A stretch of 54,419 nucleotides of DNA from JOPF133 sp052144935 (GCA_052144935.1 JBKQPR010000232.1:1-54419), one strand, 5' to 3'. Positions 9,901 through 18,634 are shown, counted from the stretch's first letter. Made by a program: numbers and translations. Notes: a model not told the origin generated them from the sequence alone.

Positions 9901-10795
9901 CGAACGATTCGAAGAAGAACAGTTTGTTCTTCTTGATCGGTCCGCCGATGGTGAAGCCGTATTCGTTGAGGTTGATCCGGTCCTTCCCGGTTCCCTGCAG
10001 GCAGTTGAAAAAAGCGCAGGCTTCGAACGCCGAGTTGCGGTTGGTTTCGTAGAGCCCGCCGTGGAACTGGTTCGTTCCGCCCTTGGTGACGAACTTGATC
10101 TGCACGGCGCCTTCACCGGCGCTATCGGCGTTGGCGGCGGCCGTGCTCATGGTCATCTCTTCAATCGCCTGGGTGCGCGGCTGGACGGCATTGAATATCG
10201 CGTCCGGATTGCTCTTGGTATCGTTGTCCTGGACGTTGACTCCATCAATGGTGATGTTGATGGTAGGCTGTGGCAGGCCGTTGATGGTGGCATAGCGAAC
10301 GCCATCGGGATTCTGCGTGCCGGGCTGGCTGGCGATCAACTCGGTCACGTTGTGGCTGGTGAAAGGAAGATCGTTGATCTGCCGGCCCTGCAGCGTCGAG
10401 CTGACGGTCGCCGAATCGGTCTGCACGATGGTCGCTCCGGCCGCCACCTCGACCGTTTCCGTGGTGGCGCCCACGGCAAGGCTGATGTTTACGGTGGCGG
10501 GCACGTTGGCGTCGATCACGACGTTCTCATTGGTGACTGACTTGAAGCCCGCGTGCGTCACCGTGACCTTGTAAGTGCCGGTCTGAAGGCTGGGCAGCGC
10601 CCAATAGCCCTTCTCGTCGGTGACCGCGTGAAACGTCTGGCCAGTTGCGATTTGAGTCACCACCACCTGCGCGCCGGGAACCACCGCGTCTTGCTGATCG
10701 GTTACGACGCCATCCATGCGGGCGGTCGTGGTGACTTGAGCGAAGCCAGCGAGCGCGCCGGCTAGGAATACAACGGACGTTCGGAGCAAACGCAT
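6911..10795 (-). CDS. Oar-like TonB-dependent outer-membrane receptor
   Basis: Protein of 1294 residues. It has a signal peptide (RTSVVFLAGALAGFAQ), then a carboxypeptidase-regulatory-like/CNA-B domain (residues ~25-105, with GVVTDQQDAVVPGAQV and the GxY-V-V pattern). A plug domain follows (about 130-260, NDLPFTSHNVTELIASQPG) and then a long beta-barrel ending in an aromatic C-terminal residue (VARLNF). This architecture is the Oar/OmpA-related receptor type abundant in Solibacterales, thought to import large oligomers, with ligand unknown. ATG at 10795 was chosen over the upstream TTG because GGGAGGAG lies about 6 bases before it. No SusD-type partner is adjacent. Confidence 0.9.
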   Translation of the reverse strand: MRLLRTSVVFLAGALAGFAQVTTTARMDGVVTDQQDAVVPGAQVVVTQIATGQTFHAVTDEKGYWALPSLQTGTYKVTVTHAGFKSVTNENVVIDANVPATVNISLAVGATTETVEVAAGATIVQTDSATVSSTLQGRQINDLPFTSHNVTELIASQPGTQNPDGVRYATINGLPQPTINITIDGVNVQDNDTKSNPDAIFNAVQPRTQAIEEMTMSTAAANADSAGEGAVQIKFVTKGGTNQFHGGLYETNRNSAFEACAFFNCLQGTGKDRINLNEYGFTIGGPIKKNKLFFFESFEFFDLPQTFPETGTWLTPTAATGLFSYNASGVVKTVNLYTLAAQADASLPSSTRAFPTAGDPTLAKTYALINQLIGGGTTVSRIVTNNDYNRENFTWGTKAVNNRKFQTSRIDYNFTQRHHFNFVWNYQVNDRTPDGLNLEYAILPGTGTQLGSPALEGQYGLNWTGAIGLRSVITSTITNELTGGIQGGANALGDGLSPADYGIWNGKLVQFGAATAGATTYMTNPYNGNYTNYAPRSTPVYQVNDNVSWLKGNHLLNFGVNFTQISAWDASANSSLLNTVTLGQASNDPDNTGSTSLFTTTTLPGASATNLSDAANLYAILAGRVSAVTSSAVLGEVSRTYGPNFSVDRNHMREQALYVQDTWRASSNLTLTGGVRWDRQGAVDNLDNLYTRPGYAGLFGVSGVGNLFKPGTLDGSTPILSLIPPGTGGFDPGVGHFSPSVGVAYRIQHGGIFHWLTGDDSVLRAGFSVSTLRQGIGFLEGVWSVNAGRSLSTSTSPGTTPSVFAAGNVLFGDPSYPTLVPSSIDASFPNPSFPLAVQSGQNIEDYNPSIKPEYVESWTMGFQRQVSKNTVLEVRYVANHGVDLWAATNLNEVNTVESGFATQFQAAQNNLAVANGISVAQLLTPGVKLTSNNYGNQGLAGQVNVPLLTTAIGSSTDQTTVTYLEQGQAGASANAIATNATRMANLTAAKYPINLFQVDPNNGGNATEMTNRNSSTYNSGQIEMRRRLATGLQLQASYAFSKSLTDANTPTLRNWGGEKGPTTFDIRNGFKATWVYQLPFGQGRRLLAGARGALGKIVGGWEVAGVGRLQSGTPINITSGRDTFNQNDGGVVLYNMTAKQLQNDVGLNFTSAIQANGVATGTAYYLPQSLIQNTLAAFNISGTFNPSAPYIGPCNAAGQICDHVFLWGPGLSKWDVSLVKRTQIKERLNFEFRVQALNVFNHPNIMVPAGAATGGSITTAVSSSFGQTTTAFRDLNNTNDPGARSLEFVARLNF

Positions 10796-11205
10796 CAAAA
10801 CTCCTCCCTGAGACTAACGTAATGGAAGAGATAGTACTACAAGCCGGCCTGAAAAAGCCAGTTTGAGCGCCTGGGCAGCGCGGGTTTTTACAAAAATAGC
10901 CGGGGGTCCCCTGCGGCCGCCGCCGGCGAGTGCGCTGGTTTCGGCATTCGCACCGGCGTGCCGAGGCCATGCAGGTGTCGCCCACGGGCCATGAGCCGCC
11001 GCGCACGCGAGCACCGAGCGCGGCTGAGCTGGCGGCGCGGCCTCGCGTGGTCCACGGGGTTCGCCGCGGCGGCTTGTGGCGGCGAGCGCGCCACCCAGGG
11101 GGCCGGCGATCTGGATGTAGTGCGGCGCTGCGGCCGCCTGCGCTTCCTGCCGGGCGAGGACCGCGACGCCATCCTGCGCTCGCTCTCGCGGCGGATTCAA
11201 CCCGA

Positions 11206-11460
11206 TCGCGCGGACGTTCATTACAACCTGGCAAACGCCCTGGCGCGCATCCCGGACCGCCTGCCGGAGGCGATTGCCGAGTACCAGGCCGCCCTGCGGA
11301 TCGATCCGGCTTTCGCGGAAGCGCACGCCAGTCTGGCGAACACGCTGGCACAAACGCCCGGCCGGCTGCCGGAGGCGATTGCCGAGTATGAAGCGGCCCT
11401 GCGGATCAGGCCCGATCCCCAGTTGCGGCAAATCGTGGACGATTACGGCCGAGGCGGCAG
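11206..11460 (+). pseudogene. Fragment of a tetratricopeptide-repeat protein (C-terminal tail)
   Basis: The plus frame encodes two TPR units of about 34 residues, each with the signature LPEAIAEY-AALRI, ending RPDPQLRQIVDDYG. This is the usual tail of long TPR proteins in this group. At the DNA level the two units share a ~50-base block spaced 102 bases apart. Upstream sequence back to 10930 is open but looks like non-coding GC-rich DNA, and no credible start or ribosome-binding site was found. The frame then runs into a dispersed repeat. I take it as a stranded gene tail. Confidence 0.5.
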
Positions 11461-11480
11461 CAGGCAACGCCCTTCCGTTG

Positions 11481-11576
11481 AACCACAAGGACGCGGAGAC
11501 GCGGAGGAAGACGCTGAGAAGACTCAAGAATGTGTCTCCCGCGTTTTCCTCCGCGGCTCAGCGTCTCCGCGTCGAG
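11481..11576. repeat. Dispersed inverted repeat with 13-bp perfect arms
   Basis: GACGCGGAGACGC (11490-11502) is the exact inverse of GCGTCTCCGCGTC (11561-11573). The flanking AACCACAAGGACGCGGAGAC belongs to a kind of intergenic repeat common in bacterial genomes. A related but degenerate stretch occurs at 36318-36410. The 10796-11606 interval otherwise holds only the TPR fragment. Confidence 0.5.
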
Positions 11577-11606
11577 GTGTGTACCTCCCGGTCCAAGATA
11601 GCCTCG

Positions 11607-13013
11607 CTACACCCGAGCGATCAGTTCGATGCCTTCTTTCCCGCCCAGATTTCGCGAATACTTTCGGGCAGTGGCGTTATTCCAGTGTTCGTGCACGCCG
11701 AGGCTGCTCAGCCTGCCGCTGGTATCGGGGTTGTAAACCGTGCCGGATGGAGGTTTCGCCGCCTGTGCGGCTTCGTGGAGGTAGTTGTCCGCGTTGCCGC
11801 GAACCTGGGTGGCGCGCGGCTCGCTCCTGAGCGCGTCCAACGCCACCGAGTCGATCGCCACGGGATCCTGCGACATCAACATGCTGGAAGCCCAATGGTC
11901 GTTGAAGGAGGCCCATTTGAAAACGCTGCCTTCATTGTGCTCCGCGGTATACAGACCATCCAGGATGTAAAGCATGGTTTTGCCGCCCAGATGGCGGTGC
12001 CCCACCAGGTCCACCAGCGCGTTGTAGGAACCCATCGGCTGAGTCCGCATCACGCTGCCGTGCAGGATCCTTGGGGACCATCCGCCATCGTTCGGAAAGT
12101 GGACGGAACCGAAGTGGTTCTTGGCGGTCAAGGTAACGCCGGCCATTCCGTGCGGCCGCAGCAGCGCCATGTTGATCATGTACTTCGCCTCGGTCACCTG
12201 CCGCGGAAGATAGCCGGTGGGCAGTTCCCCGCCGGAGAATCGGATCGGGTTCGCCATGTCCGGAGTGGGGGACGTGCGGTCGCCCAGATTGTAGTCGGTG
12301 CCCACCAGGAATTTCACCTTCTGGAATTCAGGATTGGAATCCCCTCGGATCCTGGTGTAGATCGGTTGACCGACGTTACGAATGCCTGTGGCATCGTAGA
12401 TCATGATGTCCTCGCCCCGGACCCCGGCCATTTCGATCAGTTGTGTGACGAGGGCCACCACGGCGTGGGGGCTGGGCAAGCCATTTTGCGCTTCCCTGGG
12501 AGGCCCTCCGTCCTTGGCCGCCCCGGAAGGACCGCCGCCCTGAGAAGCCAGCGTGCCCCACTCCGGGGACCGGTCCTGGTTGCTGTTGATTTTGATCGCG
12601 ATTCTCTCCCCTGGACGATATCCGGAACTCCCCAGCTTGCGATCGCTATTGAAGCTCCGGAACAGCGCATCCCATGCCTGCTTGTCATTGTTCCTGGCAG
12701 TCAGATTCCGGACCAGCCGGGAAGCCATGCCGTGGACTACTTTTTGATTGGTGTTGGCGTCATCCCACCAGTGGCCCGTAACACCGTCCCAACTGGTGGC
12801 ATTGGCGTCGCGCACCCATACCACTCTGCCCGGGTAGATCCCCTGCCCGGCGCCGATCGGATGGTTGGCCTCATCGCTCGGCTTGAAGGGGCCGGCCGCA
12901 GCCATCCCACCTCGCTGTTGGGCGATCGCTCCCCACGGCAACACGAGAGGAACATGAACGAGGCCGGCCGCTTGAGCGGCGGCGAGCGACCTCAAGAAGC
13001 ACCTTCGATGCAT
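11607..13013 (-). CDS. Tat-exported DUF362-domain protein
   Basis: Protein of 468 residues. The N-terminus MHRRCFLRSLAAAQAAGL has a twin-arginine-like motif (RRCFLR) before a hydrophobic stretch, suggesting Tat export. The body resembles DUF362 proteins: ERIAIKINSNQD, an AVVALVTQLIE helix, and DVVALD-like DPVAIDSVALDAL near the C-terminus. DUF362 proteins are often linked to iron-sulfur or redox proteins, but no ferredoxin cysteine cluster is visible here, so the biochemical role is unknown. ATG 13013 was chosen because GGAAAGGAG lies 8 bases upstream; the longer frame upstream lacks a site. It is transcribed away from the cyclase-like gene at 13561. Confidence 0.75.
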   Translation of the reverse strand: MHRRCFLRSLAAAQAAGLVHVPLVLPWGAIAQQRGGMAAAGPFKPSDEANHPIGAGQGIYPGRVVWVRDANATSWDGVTGHWWDDANTNQKVVHGMASRLVRNLTARNNDKQAWDALFRSFNSDRKLGSSGYRPGERIAIKINSNQDRSPEWGTLASQGGGPSGAAKDGGPPREAQNGLPSPHAVVALVTQLIEMAGVRGEDIMIYDATGIRNVGQPIYTRIRGDSNPEFQKVKFLVGTDYNLGDRTSPTPDMANPIRFSGGELPTGYLPRQVTEAKYMINMALLRPHGMAGVTLTAKNHFGSVHFPNDGGWSPRILHGSVMRTQPMGSYNALVDLVGHRHLGGKTMLYILDGLYTAEHNEGSVFKWASFNDHWASSMLMSQDPVAIDSVALDALRSEPRATQVRGNADNYLHEAAQAAKPPSGTVYNPDTSGRLSSLGVHEHWNNATARKYSRNLGGKEGIELIARV

Positions 13014-13560
13014 GAGACTAGCTCCTTTCCGGATTTCAGGTCGGGGATCTTGCCTGGCGGGAACCCTCGCGGGCACGGCTCCGCCGGTACCGTCTGGCAT
13101 TCCGGCGGCGTGCTGCCCGTATTGTAACTACACGCCGCGCGCCCGTAAACCTGTTTCGTAAATTGGATCGGGACTTCAGTTTATGACGCATGCCACGCCC
13201 TTTGGCGTGAAGATCTCTTTTGGCGGAATCGACGGATCTTAAGACCGGAATGTATTTCGTACTGCATAACATTGGGTTCGATACGTCTCCCTCTTCCATA
13301 ATTCATATTTCGGCTACACTGCGGTAGGGCGACAAATCCAGTTCGGCGGCGGGGCGTCCTTGGTCACGGGAATGGGCCGTATGCTCAGCGCTTCCTCGTC
13401 CAGCAACGCCCTGCCCAGCAGGCTCTCGATAGCCATGCGCTGTTCGGCGGCGTTGCCGCGGCGTCTCTGGCCGCCGCCATCGGGGCCATCGGGTCGGGTC
13501 GGCGCGTTGGCCTGCACCGCGCCGCCAAACCCGCTACACTGCGATAAGCGAGGGGCGATC
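13014..13560. other. Intergenic region, no assigned gene
   Basis: This gap separates divergent genes. On the minus strand a frame ending at 13314 encodes MAIESLLGRALLDEEALSIR and a short tail, which has a protein-like composition but no start context, length or family I recognise. AT-richer DNA at 13240-13320 could hold promoters, but no convincing -35/-10 pair was found. Confidence 0.4.
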
Positions 13561-14625
13561 ATGAAGACGATTCTGTTGGCGATACTTTTCGGCTGCGCCG
13601 CGCAAGCCCAAACCGGCGACGCCAAATCCTGGAACCGGCAGGCTGCGGCGGCCTATCTGGACGAGCGCATGGGTTGGTGGACGACGTGGCCTTCGGCGGC
13701 GCGAGATCACGAGACTTTCTGCGTCTCGTGCCACACTTCCCTGCCCTACGCTCTGGGGCGGCCCGCGTTGCGCGCGGCGCTCGAGGAGCAGGGACCCTCG
13801 GCCAACGAGCGCAAATTCCTGGACAACATCGCCAAGCGCGTGTCCCTGTGGTCGGAGGTTGAGCCGTTTTACAACGATGCCAAGAGTGGCGCGCCCAAAT
13901 CCGCGGAAGCGCGCTCGACCGAAGCGGTGATGAATGCGCTGGTGCTCGCCCGCTATGCGGCGCCCGCCGCGAAAGAGGCGCTCGGCAACATGTGGGCGCT
14001 GCAACTGAGAACCGGCGACAAGCGCGGCTCCTGGACCTGGCTGAATTTCCACAACGAGCCCTGGGAGGCGGACGATTCGGCGTTCTGGGGCGCGTCGCTG
14101 GCCGGCCTGGCCGCGGGCATGGCGCCGAAGGAGTACCGCGAGAGCGCCGCGATTCAAGAGAACCTGTCGCTGCTGGGCGAATATTTGCAGCGCGAACAGG
14201 CAAGCCAGTCCACGCTGAATCGGGCCGTGGCGCTGTGGGCGTCCGGCAAGCTGCCGAAGCTGTTGAAGCCCGAGCAGCGGACGGCCATCGTCGAGGAGAT
14301 CCTCTCCAAACAGCGCGAAGACGGCGGCTGGAGCGAGTCTTCGCTGGTGATGAAAGAGTGGAAGCGCAAGGACGGCACGCCCATGGACGCGGCCAGCGAC
14401 GGTTACGGAACCGGGCTGATGGTGGTGGCGCTGCGCGAGTCGGGCGCCACGTCCGCGCAAGCCCAGATCGCCAAGGGGCTGGCCTGGCTGGAGCAGCATC
14501 AGGACCCCGCGGGAGCGTGGCTGGCGACTTCGATGAACAAGAAGCGCGACCCGGCCTCCGATGCCGGCCGGTTCATGAGCGACGCCGCCACCGCGTACTC
14601 CGTGCTGGCGCTCAGCGGCCGGTAA
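13561..14625 (+). CDS. Exported cyclase-fold (squalene-hopene cyclase/prenyltransferase-like) protein with CxxCH
   Basis: Protein of 354 residues with a signal peptide (MKTILLAILFGCAAQAQ). QW-like alpha/alpha-toroid repeats occur as KQREDGGWSESS and LEQHQDPAGAWLATS, with AWLEQ and YSVLAL helices, placing it in the squalene-cyclase/terpenoid toroid superfamily. The acidic DxDD catalytic motif of true squalene-hopene cyclases is absent, and the protein is about half their length. Residues 54-58 read CVSCH, a c-type haem attachment motif, soon after the signal peptide. An exported haem-binding toroid protein is therefore possible. GAGGGG lies 6 bases before ATG 13561. Its last bases overlap a minus-strand gene fragment. 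Confidence 0.7.
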   Translation: MKTILLAILFGCAAQAQTGDAKSWNRQAAAAYLDERMGWWTTWPSAARDHETFCVSCHTSLPYALGRPALRAALEEQGPSANERKFLDNIAKRVSLWSEVEPFYNDAKSGAPKSAEARSTEAVMNALVLARYAAPAAKEALGNMWALQLRTGDKRGSWTWLNFHNEPWEADDSAFWGASLAGLAAGMAPKEYRESAAIQENLSLLGEYLQREQASQSTLNRAVALWASGKLPKLLKPEQRTAIVEEILSKQREDGGWSESSLVMKEWKRKDGTPMDAASDGYGTGLMVVALRESGATSAQAQIAKGLAWLEQHQDPAGAWLATSMNKKRDPASDAGRFMSDAATAYSVLALSGR

Positions 14626-14779
14626 CGGGCAGCAGATCGAAGCCCTCCAACCGGTAGCGGAAAGCGGGCTGCTCCGCGAGTTGGCCCGCGCACCACGCCA
14701 TGCCGCGCGCGAGCGCCTGAGTCTCCCGCTCCCACCAGGGCCGCCATTGCCGGCGCGATAAAAGTCGAGCGAGAGTAAG
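14612..14779 (-). pseudogene. Orphan C-terminal fragment of an unrecognised protein
   Basis: A minus-strand frame of about 55 codons (LLSRRQWRPWWERETQALA, then GMAWCAGQLAEQ and YRLEGFDLLPVTGR, stop at 14612) has protein-like composition and codon use. It overlaps the end of the cyclase-like gene by 14 bases in convergent orientation. Upstream it meets an in-frame stop exactly where the M56-peptidase tail of the next gene begins. I interpret it as the surviving 3' end of a gene cut by a rearrangement near 14780. The family was not recognised. Confidence 0.4.
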
Positions 14780-14854
14780 TTGTGCTTATCGTCTCCGCTC
14801 GCGTGCGTGTCCGGAGTAACGGGAACGGATCTGAAGAGGCGGATCGAGTCGATC

Positions 14855-15823
14855 ATGAGAAACCGAAGTGTGGCTGGACTGAATATTGGGAAAAAGCTCG
14901 CACTGGGATCCGCCGGGATGGCAGCTCTGGTTGTGCCGATCGTCATGGGCATTCTGAATGCGCCCGCTATCCGCGCTCAAGATGTACCTGACTGGCAGAC
15001 TGCGGCGGGAGGCAAGATGGCGTTCGAGGTCGCCTCCGTCAAGCTGAGCGCGGGAGCGTTTGTGCCTCCTACAGTCCCTTTCAATGCCGGCGACGCGTAT
15101 CGCCCTGCGGGTGGCCACTTCCGGGCGGATTTCCCGCTGTGGGAGTACATCATGTTCGCATATAAGCTTTGGCCGGCCGAAGACCAGATCCGTGAGATGC
15201 GCGCCCATTTGCCCAAATGGGTCACCACCGATCGCTACAGCATTGAGGCGCGGGCGGCAGGCAATCCAACTAAAGACCAGTTGCGCCTGATGGTGCAGTC
15301 TCTACTGGCCGACAGGTTCAAGCTGGCGGCTCATTTTGAGACTCACGAGGTCCCCGTGTTGGCCCTCACTCTGGTGCAGGCCGGCAAACTGGGACCGAAG
15401 CTCATTCCACACGCCGACGGCACCCCGTGCGACAAACCCGGCATTTCGCCAGGCCAGGGCTACACAGGCTTTCCCCCCGGCTGCGGGTCGCTGGCGGTGC
15501 TGAGGAGGTCTGGCGGCGCGCTGATGCTGGCAGGCTATCGCGATGCCACCATGGACATGCTGGCCGCCTCTCTCTCCGTCCTGGATCTGCGTCGCCCGGT
15601 GATCGATAAAACGGGCCTCAGTGGGAGGTTCGATTACACCATCGAATGGGCGCCCGAGCCAAGTAGCCCTCCGACATCCGATTCGCCTGCCGCACCGTCC
15701 GACCCGGTCGGCCAGACGTCCCTCGAAGCTCTTCGCGAACAACTTGGGCTAAAAGTGGAATCGACGAAAGGCCCGGTCCAGATCCTCGTCATCGACAGGG
15801 TGGAGAGGCCGTCGGAGAATTGA
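14855..15823 (+). CDS. TIGR03435-family protein with an M56 (BlaR1) peptidase tail
   Basis: Protein of 322 residues. After one hydrophobic segment (GMAALVVPIVMGILNA) comes the TIGR03435 domain. It starts FEVASVKLS, contains WVTTDRYSIEARA, LRLMVQSLLADRFKLA and GLSGRFDYTIEW, and ends ALREQLGLKVESTKGPVQIL then VIDRVERPSEN. This family of unknown function is expanded in Solibacterales. Upstream codons 14785-14880 read ACVSGVTGTDLKRRIESIM, the end of BlaR1/M56 membrane peptidases, which are often fused to TIGR03435 domains. The peptidase itself is missing. ATG 14855 lacks a good ribosome-binding site; TTG 14780 is the other possible start. May still give a membrane-anchored protein. Confidence 0.75.
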   Translation: MRNRSVAGLNIGKKLALGSAGMAALVVPIVMGILNAPAIRAQDVPDWQTAAGGKMAFEVASVKLSAGAFVPPTVPFNAGDAYRPAGGHFRADFPLWEYIMFAYKLWPAEDQIREMRAHLPKWVTTDRYSIEARAAGNPTKDQLRLMVQSLLADRFKLAAHFETHEVPVLALTLVQAGKLGPKLIPHADGTPCDKPGISPGQGYTGFPPGCGSLAVLRRSGGALMLAGYRDATMDMLAASLSVLDLRRPVIDKTGLSGRFDYTIEWAPEPSSPPTSDSPAAPSDPVGQTSLEALREQLGLKVESTKGPVQILVIDRVERPSEN

Positions 15824-15943
15824 ACGGCTCGTGAAAGCGACCGGCACACGGTTGAATCAACGTGTCAGCCTTGGATTTGACGCAGAGAGCGGAGACCGCA
15901 CCTACCGGCCGGGTGGCCGTGCGATCATGTTCCCAGGTATTCG

Positions 15944-18634
15944 ATGGCCCGGTGCTCCTCGTGCAGCAGCGAGATTTCCCAGGGCGGGCGGTTCTGCCCC
16001 TCCTGCGGGCTGGCGGTGGCCAGCGACGACCTGGCCACCCAGACGGTAGCCGCGTCCACACCGCGGGCCACCCCGTCCAGCGGCCCCTCGCGCATTTCGA
16101 GCGGGCCCGCGGCCGGCCGGTTCGCTCCGGGGCAGATGCTCGGCGGGCGCTACCGCATCGTAGCGCTGCTCGGCAAAGGCGGCATGGGCGAGGTCTACCG
16201 CGCCGACGATCTGGTGCTCGAACAGCCGGTGGCGCTCAAGTTTCTGCCCGAAGCCCTCAGCGCCAGCGAGGAGGCCCTGGTACGCTTCCGCAGCGAGGTG
16301 CGCATCGGGCGCCAGGTTTCGCATCCCAACGTGTGCCGGGTTTACGATCTCGGCGAAGCGGCGGGCCAGTACTTCCTCTCCATGGAGTATGTGGATGGCG
16401 AAGATCTCGGTTCGCTCCTGCGGCGCATCGGCCGTCTGCCCTCCGACAAAGCGCTGGAAATCGCCCGCCAGCTTTGCGCAGGCCTGGCCGCGGCCCACGC
16501 CAAGGGAGTGCTGCATCGCGATCTGAAGCCCGGCAATATAATGCTGGACGCGCGCGGCCAGGCGCTGCTCACGGATTTCGGCCTGGCGGGCCTGGCCGGC
16601 CAGATCGAAGGCGCGGAGGTGCGCAACGGCACCCCGGCCTACATGGCGCCGGAACAGCTCGCGGGCGAAGAAGTGACCGTTCGCAGCGACATCTACTCGC
16701 TGGGGCTGGTGCTGTACGAGATCTTCACCGGCAAGCTGCCGTTCGAATCCACTACGCTGGCGGGCCTGATGCGGGCACAGCGCGAAAGCGCCCCGGTGAG
16801 CCCATCCACGCTGGTGCGCGAGCTGGACCCGGCCGTGGAGCACGCGATCCTGCGATGCCTGCGGGCCAAACCGGCTTACCGGCCGGCCTCCGCGCTCGCG
16901 GTGGCGGCGGCCTTGCCGGGCGGCGACCCTTTGGCCGCGGCGCTGGCGGCGGGCGAAACCCCGTCGCCCGAAATGGTGGCCGAGGCGGGCCAGGGCGAAG
17001 GGCTGCCGGTGCGCGTGGCCGTGCTTCTGCTGTTGGCGATTCTTGCCGCCATGGGTGTGGCATTCGCCTTTGAGAGCGGGAGCGAGGCCCTCGATATGCT
17101 ACGCGCCGAATACCCGCCCGAAGTGATGCTGCAGAAGGCCAAGGACATCGTCGCGCGACTGGCGCCCGGACTGCGCCGCGGCGACCAGGCCTACGGTTTC
17201 GAGTTCGATGGCAGCGTCTTCGACGACATCAAGAAGCAGAGCCATTCGCCCGATTGGAAGACCATCCTTCCGCAAAGGCCGGAGTTGCTGCACTTCTGGT
17301 ATCGCCAGAGCCCCGCGGCGCTCACCGGCCTGATGATGCACGACGACCTGCTGACACCGGGCCTGGTGGACGAGAGCGATCCGCCCTTCGAGGAATCGGG
17401 CGTGCTGCGCCTGGAATTGGATGCCCGCGGCAACCTGCTGCTATTGGAGCGCATGCCGGATCAGCGGCTGGAACCTGACAAAGGCCCTCACCCGGTGGAC
17501 TGGAACTCCCTGTTTGCCGCCGCCGGGTTGGATCCGGCGAAGTTTCAGCCGGCCGAGCCGCTGTGGACCTCGATCGAGGCCTCCGACACGCGCATGGCCT
17601 GGACGACCAACCTGCCGCGCCCGTTGCGCGTGGAAGCCGCGGCCTTGCGCGGGCAGCCGGTCTATTTCCAACTGATTCAGCCGTGGACCAAGCCGGACCG
17701 CATACCGGACGACAGCACATCCACCCAAGAGGCGATCAACTACACCGTTCTCACGCTAGTTGCCCTGGTGTGCTGCGCCGGCGGGGCATGGCTGGCGCGG
17801 CGCAACCTGGCGCAGGGCCGCGGCGACCGGCGCGGAGCTCTCCGGCTGGCCGTATTTATCTTCGCCGTGCAGATGGCCATCTGGCTGACGCGGTCGCACC
17901 TGGGCGCCTCGGCCGGAACGCTGGGCCTGTTTTTCGTCGCGCTGGCAACCGCGGTGTTTTACGGCGCGATCATCTGGACGGTCTACCTGGCGCTGGAACC
18001 TTATGCGCGGCGGCGCTGGCCTAACACGCTGATTTCCTGGTCGAGCGTCTTGATCGGCCGCGTGCGCGACCCGGTGGTAGGGCGCGACGTGCTGGTGGGG
18101 TGTTTGCTGGGCGCGGCGGTGCCGCTGATTGACATCGTGGGCGAGGCGGTGAAACGGCGGATGGGGGTATGGACCCCGAATCTGGTGCAGACCCGCGCGC
18201 TCCTGGGTGTGCGCGGCACTCTGGCCACCTGTCTGATGGCCGTGCCGCGCGGCATCCGCGGAGCCTTGTTCTTCTTCTTTCTGATCCTGATTCTGCGCGC
18301 GCTGCTGCGCAACCAGTGGCTGGCAGGCGCGGCCTTCGCGCTGCTGTGGAGCGCCACCAACATCGGCGGCACGAATGCGCTGCTCAGTGCGGTGTCCACG
18401 GCCGTGGTATTCGCGGGGTTCGCTTATGTCATGCTGCGCTGGGGATTGCTGTCCATCGCGGTGGGCCTGTTCGTGACGATCGTGCTGGGCTATGTACCGG
18501 TCACGGTGTATTCGCAGGCCTGGTATTTCGAAAGCGAAGTTTTCATGCTGGGCGTCGTGGTGGCCCTGGCGGCCTGGGCCTTCCGCACGGCCATTGCGGG
18601 GCAGAAGCTGTGGAAACCGGATTTGCTGGGGTGA
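15944..18634 (+). CDS. Membrane Ser/Thr protein kinase with N-terminal zinc ribbon
   Basis: Protein of 896 residues. Residues 4-21 form a zinc ribbon (CSSC...CPSC). The Hanks-type kinase domain spans about 69-330 with the Gly loop GKGGMGEV (77-84), VALK (Lys99), HRDLKPGN (191-198), DFG (211-213) and APE (235-237), so it should be active. One membrane segment (about 352-371) leads to an extracytoplasmic domain of about 240 residues. Then come about ten hydrophobic helices (from ~600 to the end) resembling a CPBP-like or other polytopic membrane module. The sensor is unrecognised. ATG 15944 is preceded only by a weak AGG site but starts right at the zinc ribbon. Substrates are not indicated by neighbours. 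Confidence 0.85.
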   Translation: MARCSSCSSEISQGGRFCPSCGLAVASDDLATQTVAASTPRATPSSGPSRISSGPAAGRFAPGQMLGGRYRIVALLGKGGMGEVYRADDLVLEQPVALKFLPEALSASEEALVRFRSEVRIGRQVSHPNVCRVYDLGEAAGQYFLSMEYVDGEDLGSLLRRIGRLPSDKALEIARQLCAGLAAAHAKGVLHRDLKPGNIMLDARGQALLTDFGLAGLAGQIEGAEVRNGTPAYMAPEQLAGEEVTVRSDIYSLGLVLYEIFTGKLPFESTTLAGLMRAQRESAPVSPSTLVRELDPAVEHAILRCLRAKPAYRPASALAVAAALPGGDPLAAALAAGETPSPEMVAEAGQGEGLPVRVAVLLLLAILAAMGVAFAFESGSEALDMLRAEYPPEVMLQKAKDIVARLAPGLRRGDQAYGFEFDGSVFDDIKKQSHSPDWKTILPQRPELLHFWYRQSPAALTGLMMHDDLLTPGLVDESDPPFEESGVLRLELDARGNLLLLERMPDQRLEPDKGPHPVDWNSLFAAAGLDPAKFQPAEPLWTSIEASDTRMAWTTNLPRPLRVEAAALRGQPVYFQLIQPWTKPDRIPDDSTSTQEAINYTVLTLVALVCCAGGAWLARRNLAQGRGDRRGALRLAVFIFAVQMAIWLTRSHLGASAGTLGLFFVALATAVFYGAIIWTVYLALEPYARRRWPNTLISWSSVLIGRVRDPVVGRDVLVGCLLGAAVPLIDIVGEAVKRRMGVWTPNLVQTRALLGVRGTLATCLMAVPRGIRGALFFFFLILILRALLRNQWLAGAAFALLWSATNIGGTNALLSAVSTAVVFAGFAYVMLRWGLLSIAVGLFVTIVLGYVPVTVYSQAWYFESEVFMLGVVVALAAWAFRTAIAGQKLWKPDLLG

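Noticed and set aside
9449..10540. Plus-strand frame opposite the first receptor gene
   Set aside because: Shadow of a well-supported TonB-dependent receptor.
10930..11205. Open plus-strand frames before the TPR fragment
   Set aside because: Arg/Pro-rich composition typical of GC-rich non-coding DNA; no start and no repeats of the TPR pattern.
13314..13441. Minus-strand frame encoding MAIESLLGRALLDEEALSIR and a short tail
   Set aside because: Looks protein-like but lacks a ribosome-binding site, neighbours or a recognised family; too weak to call a gene.
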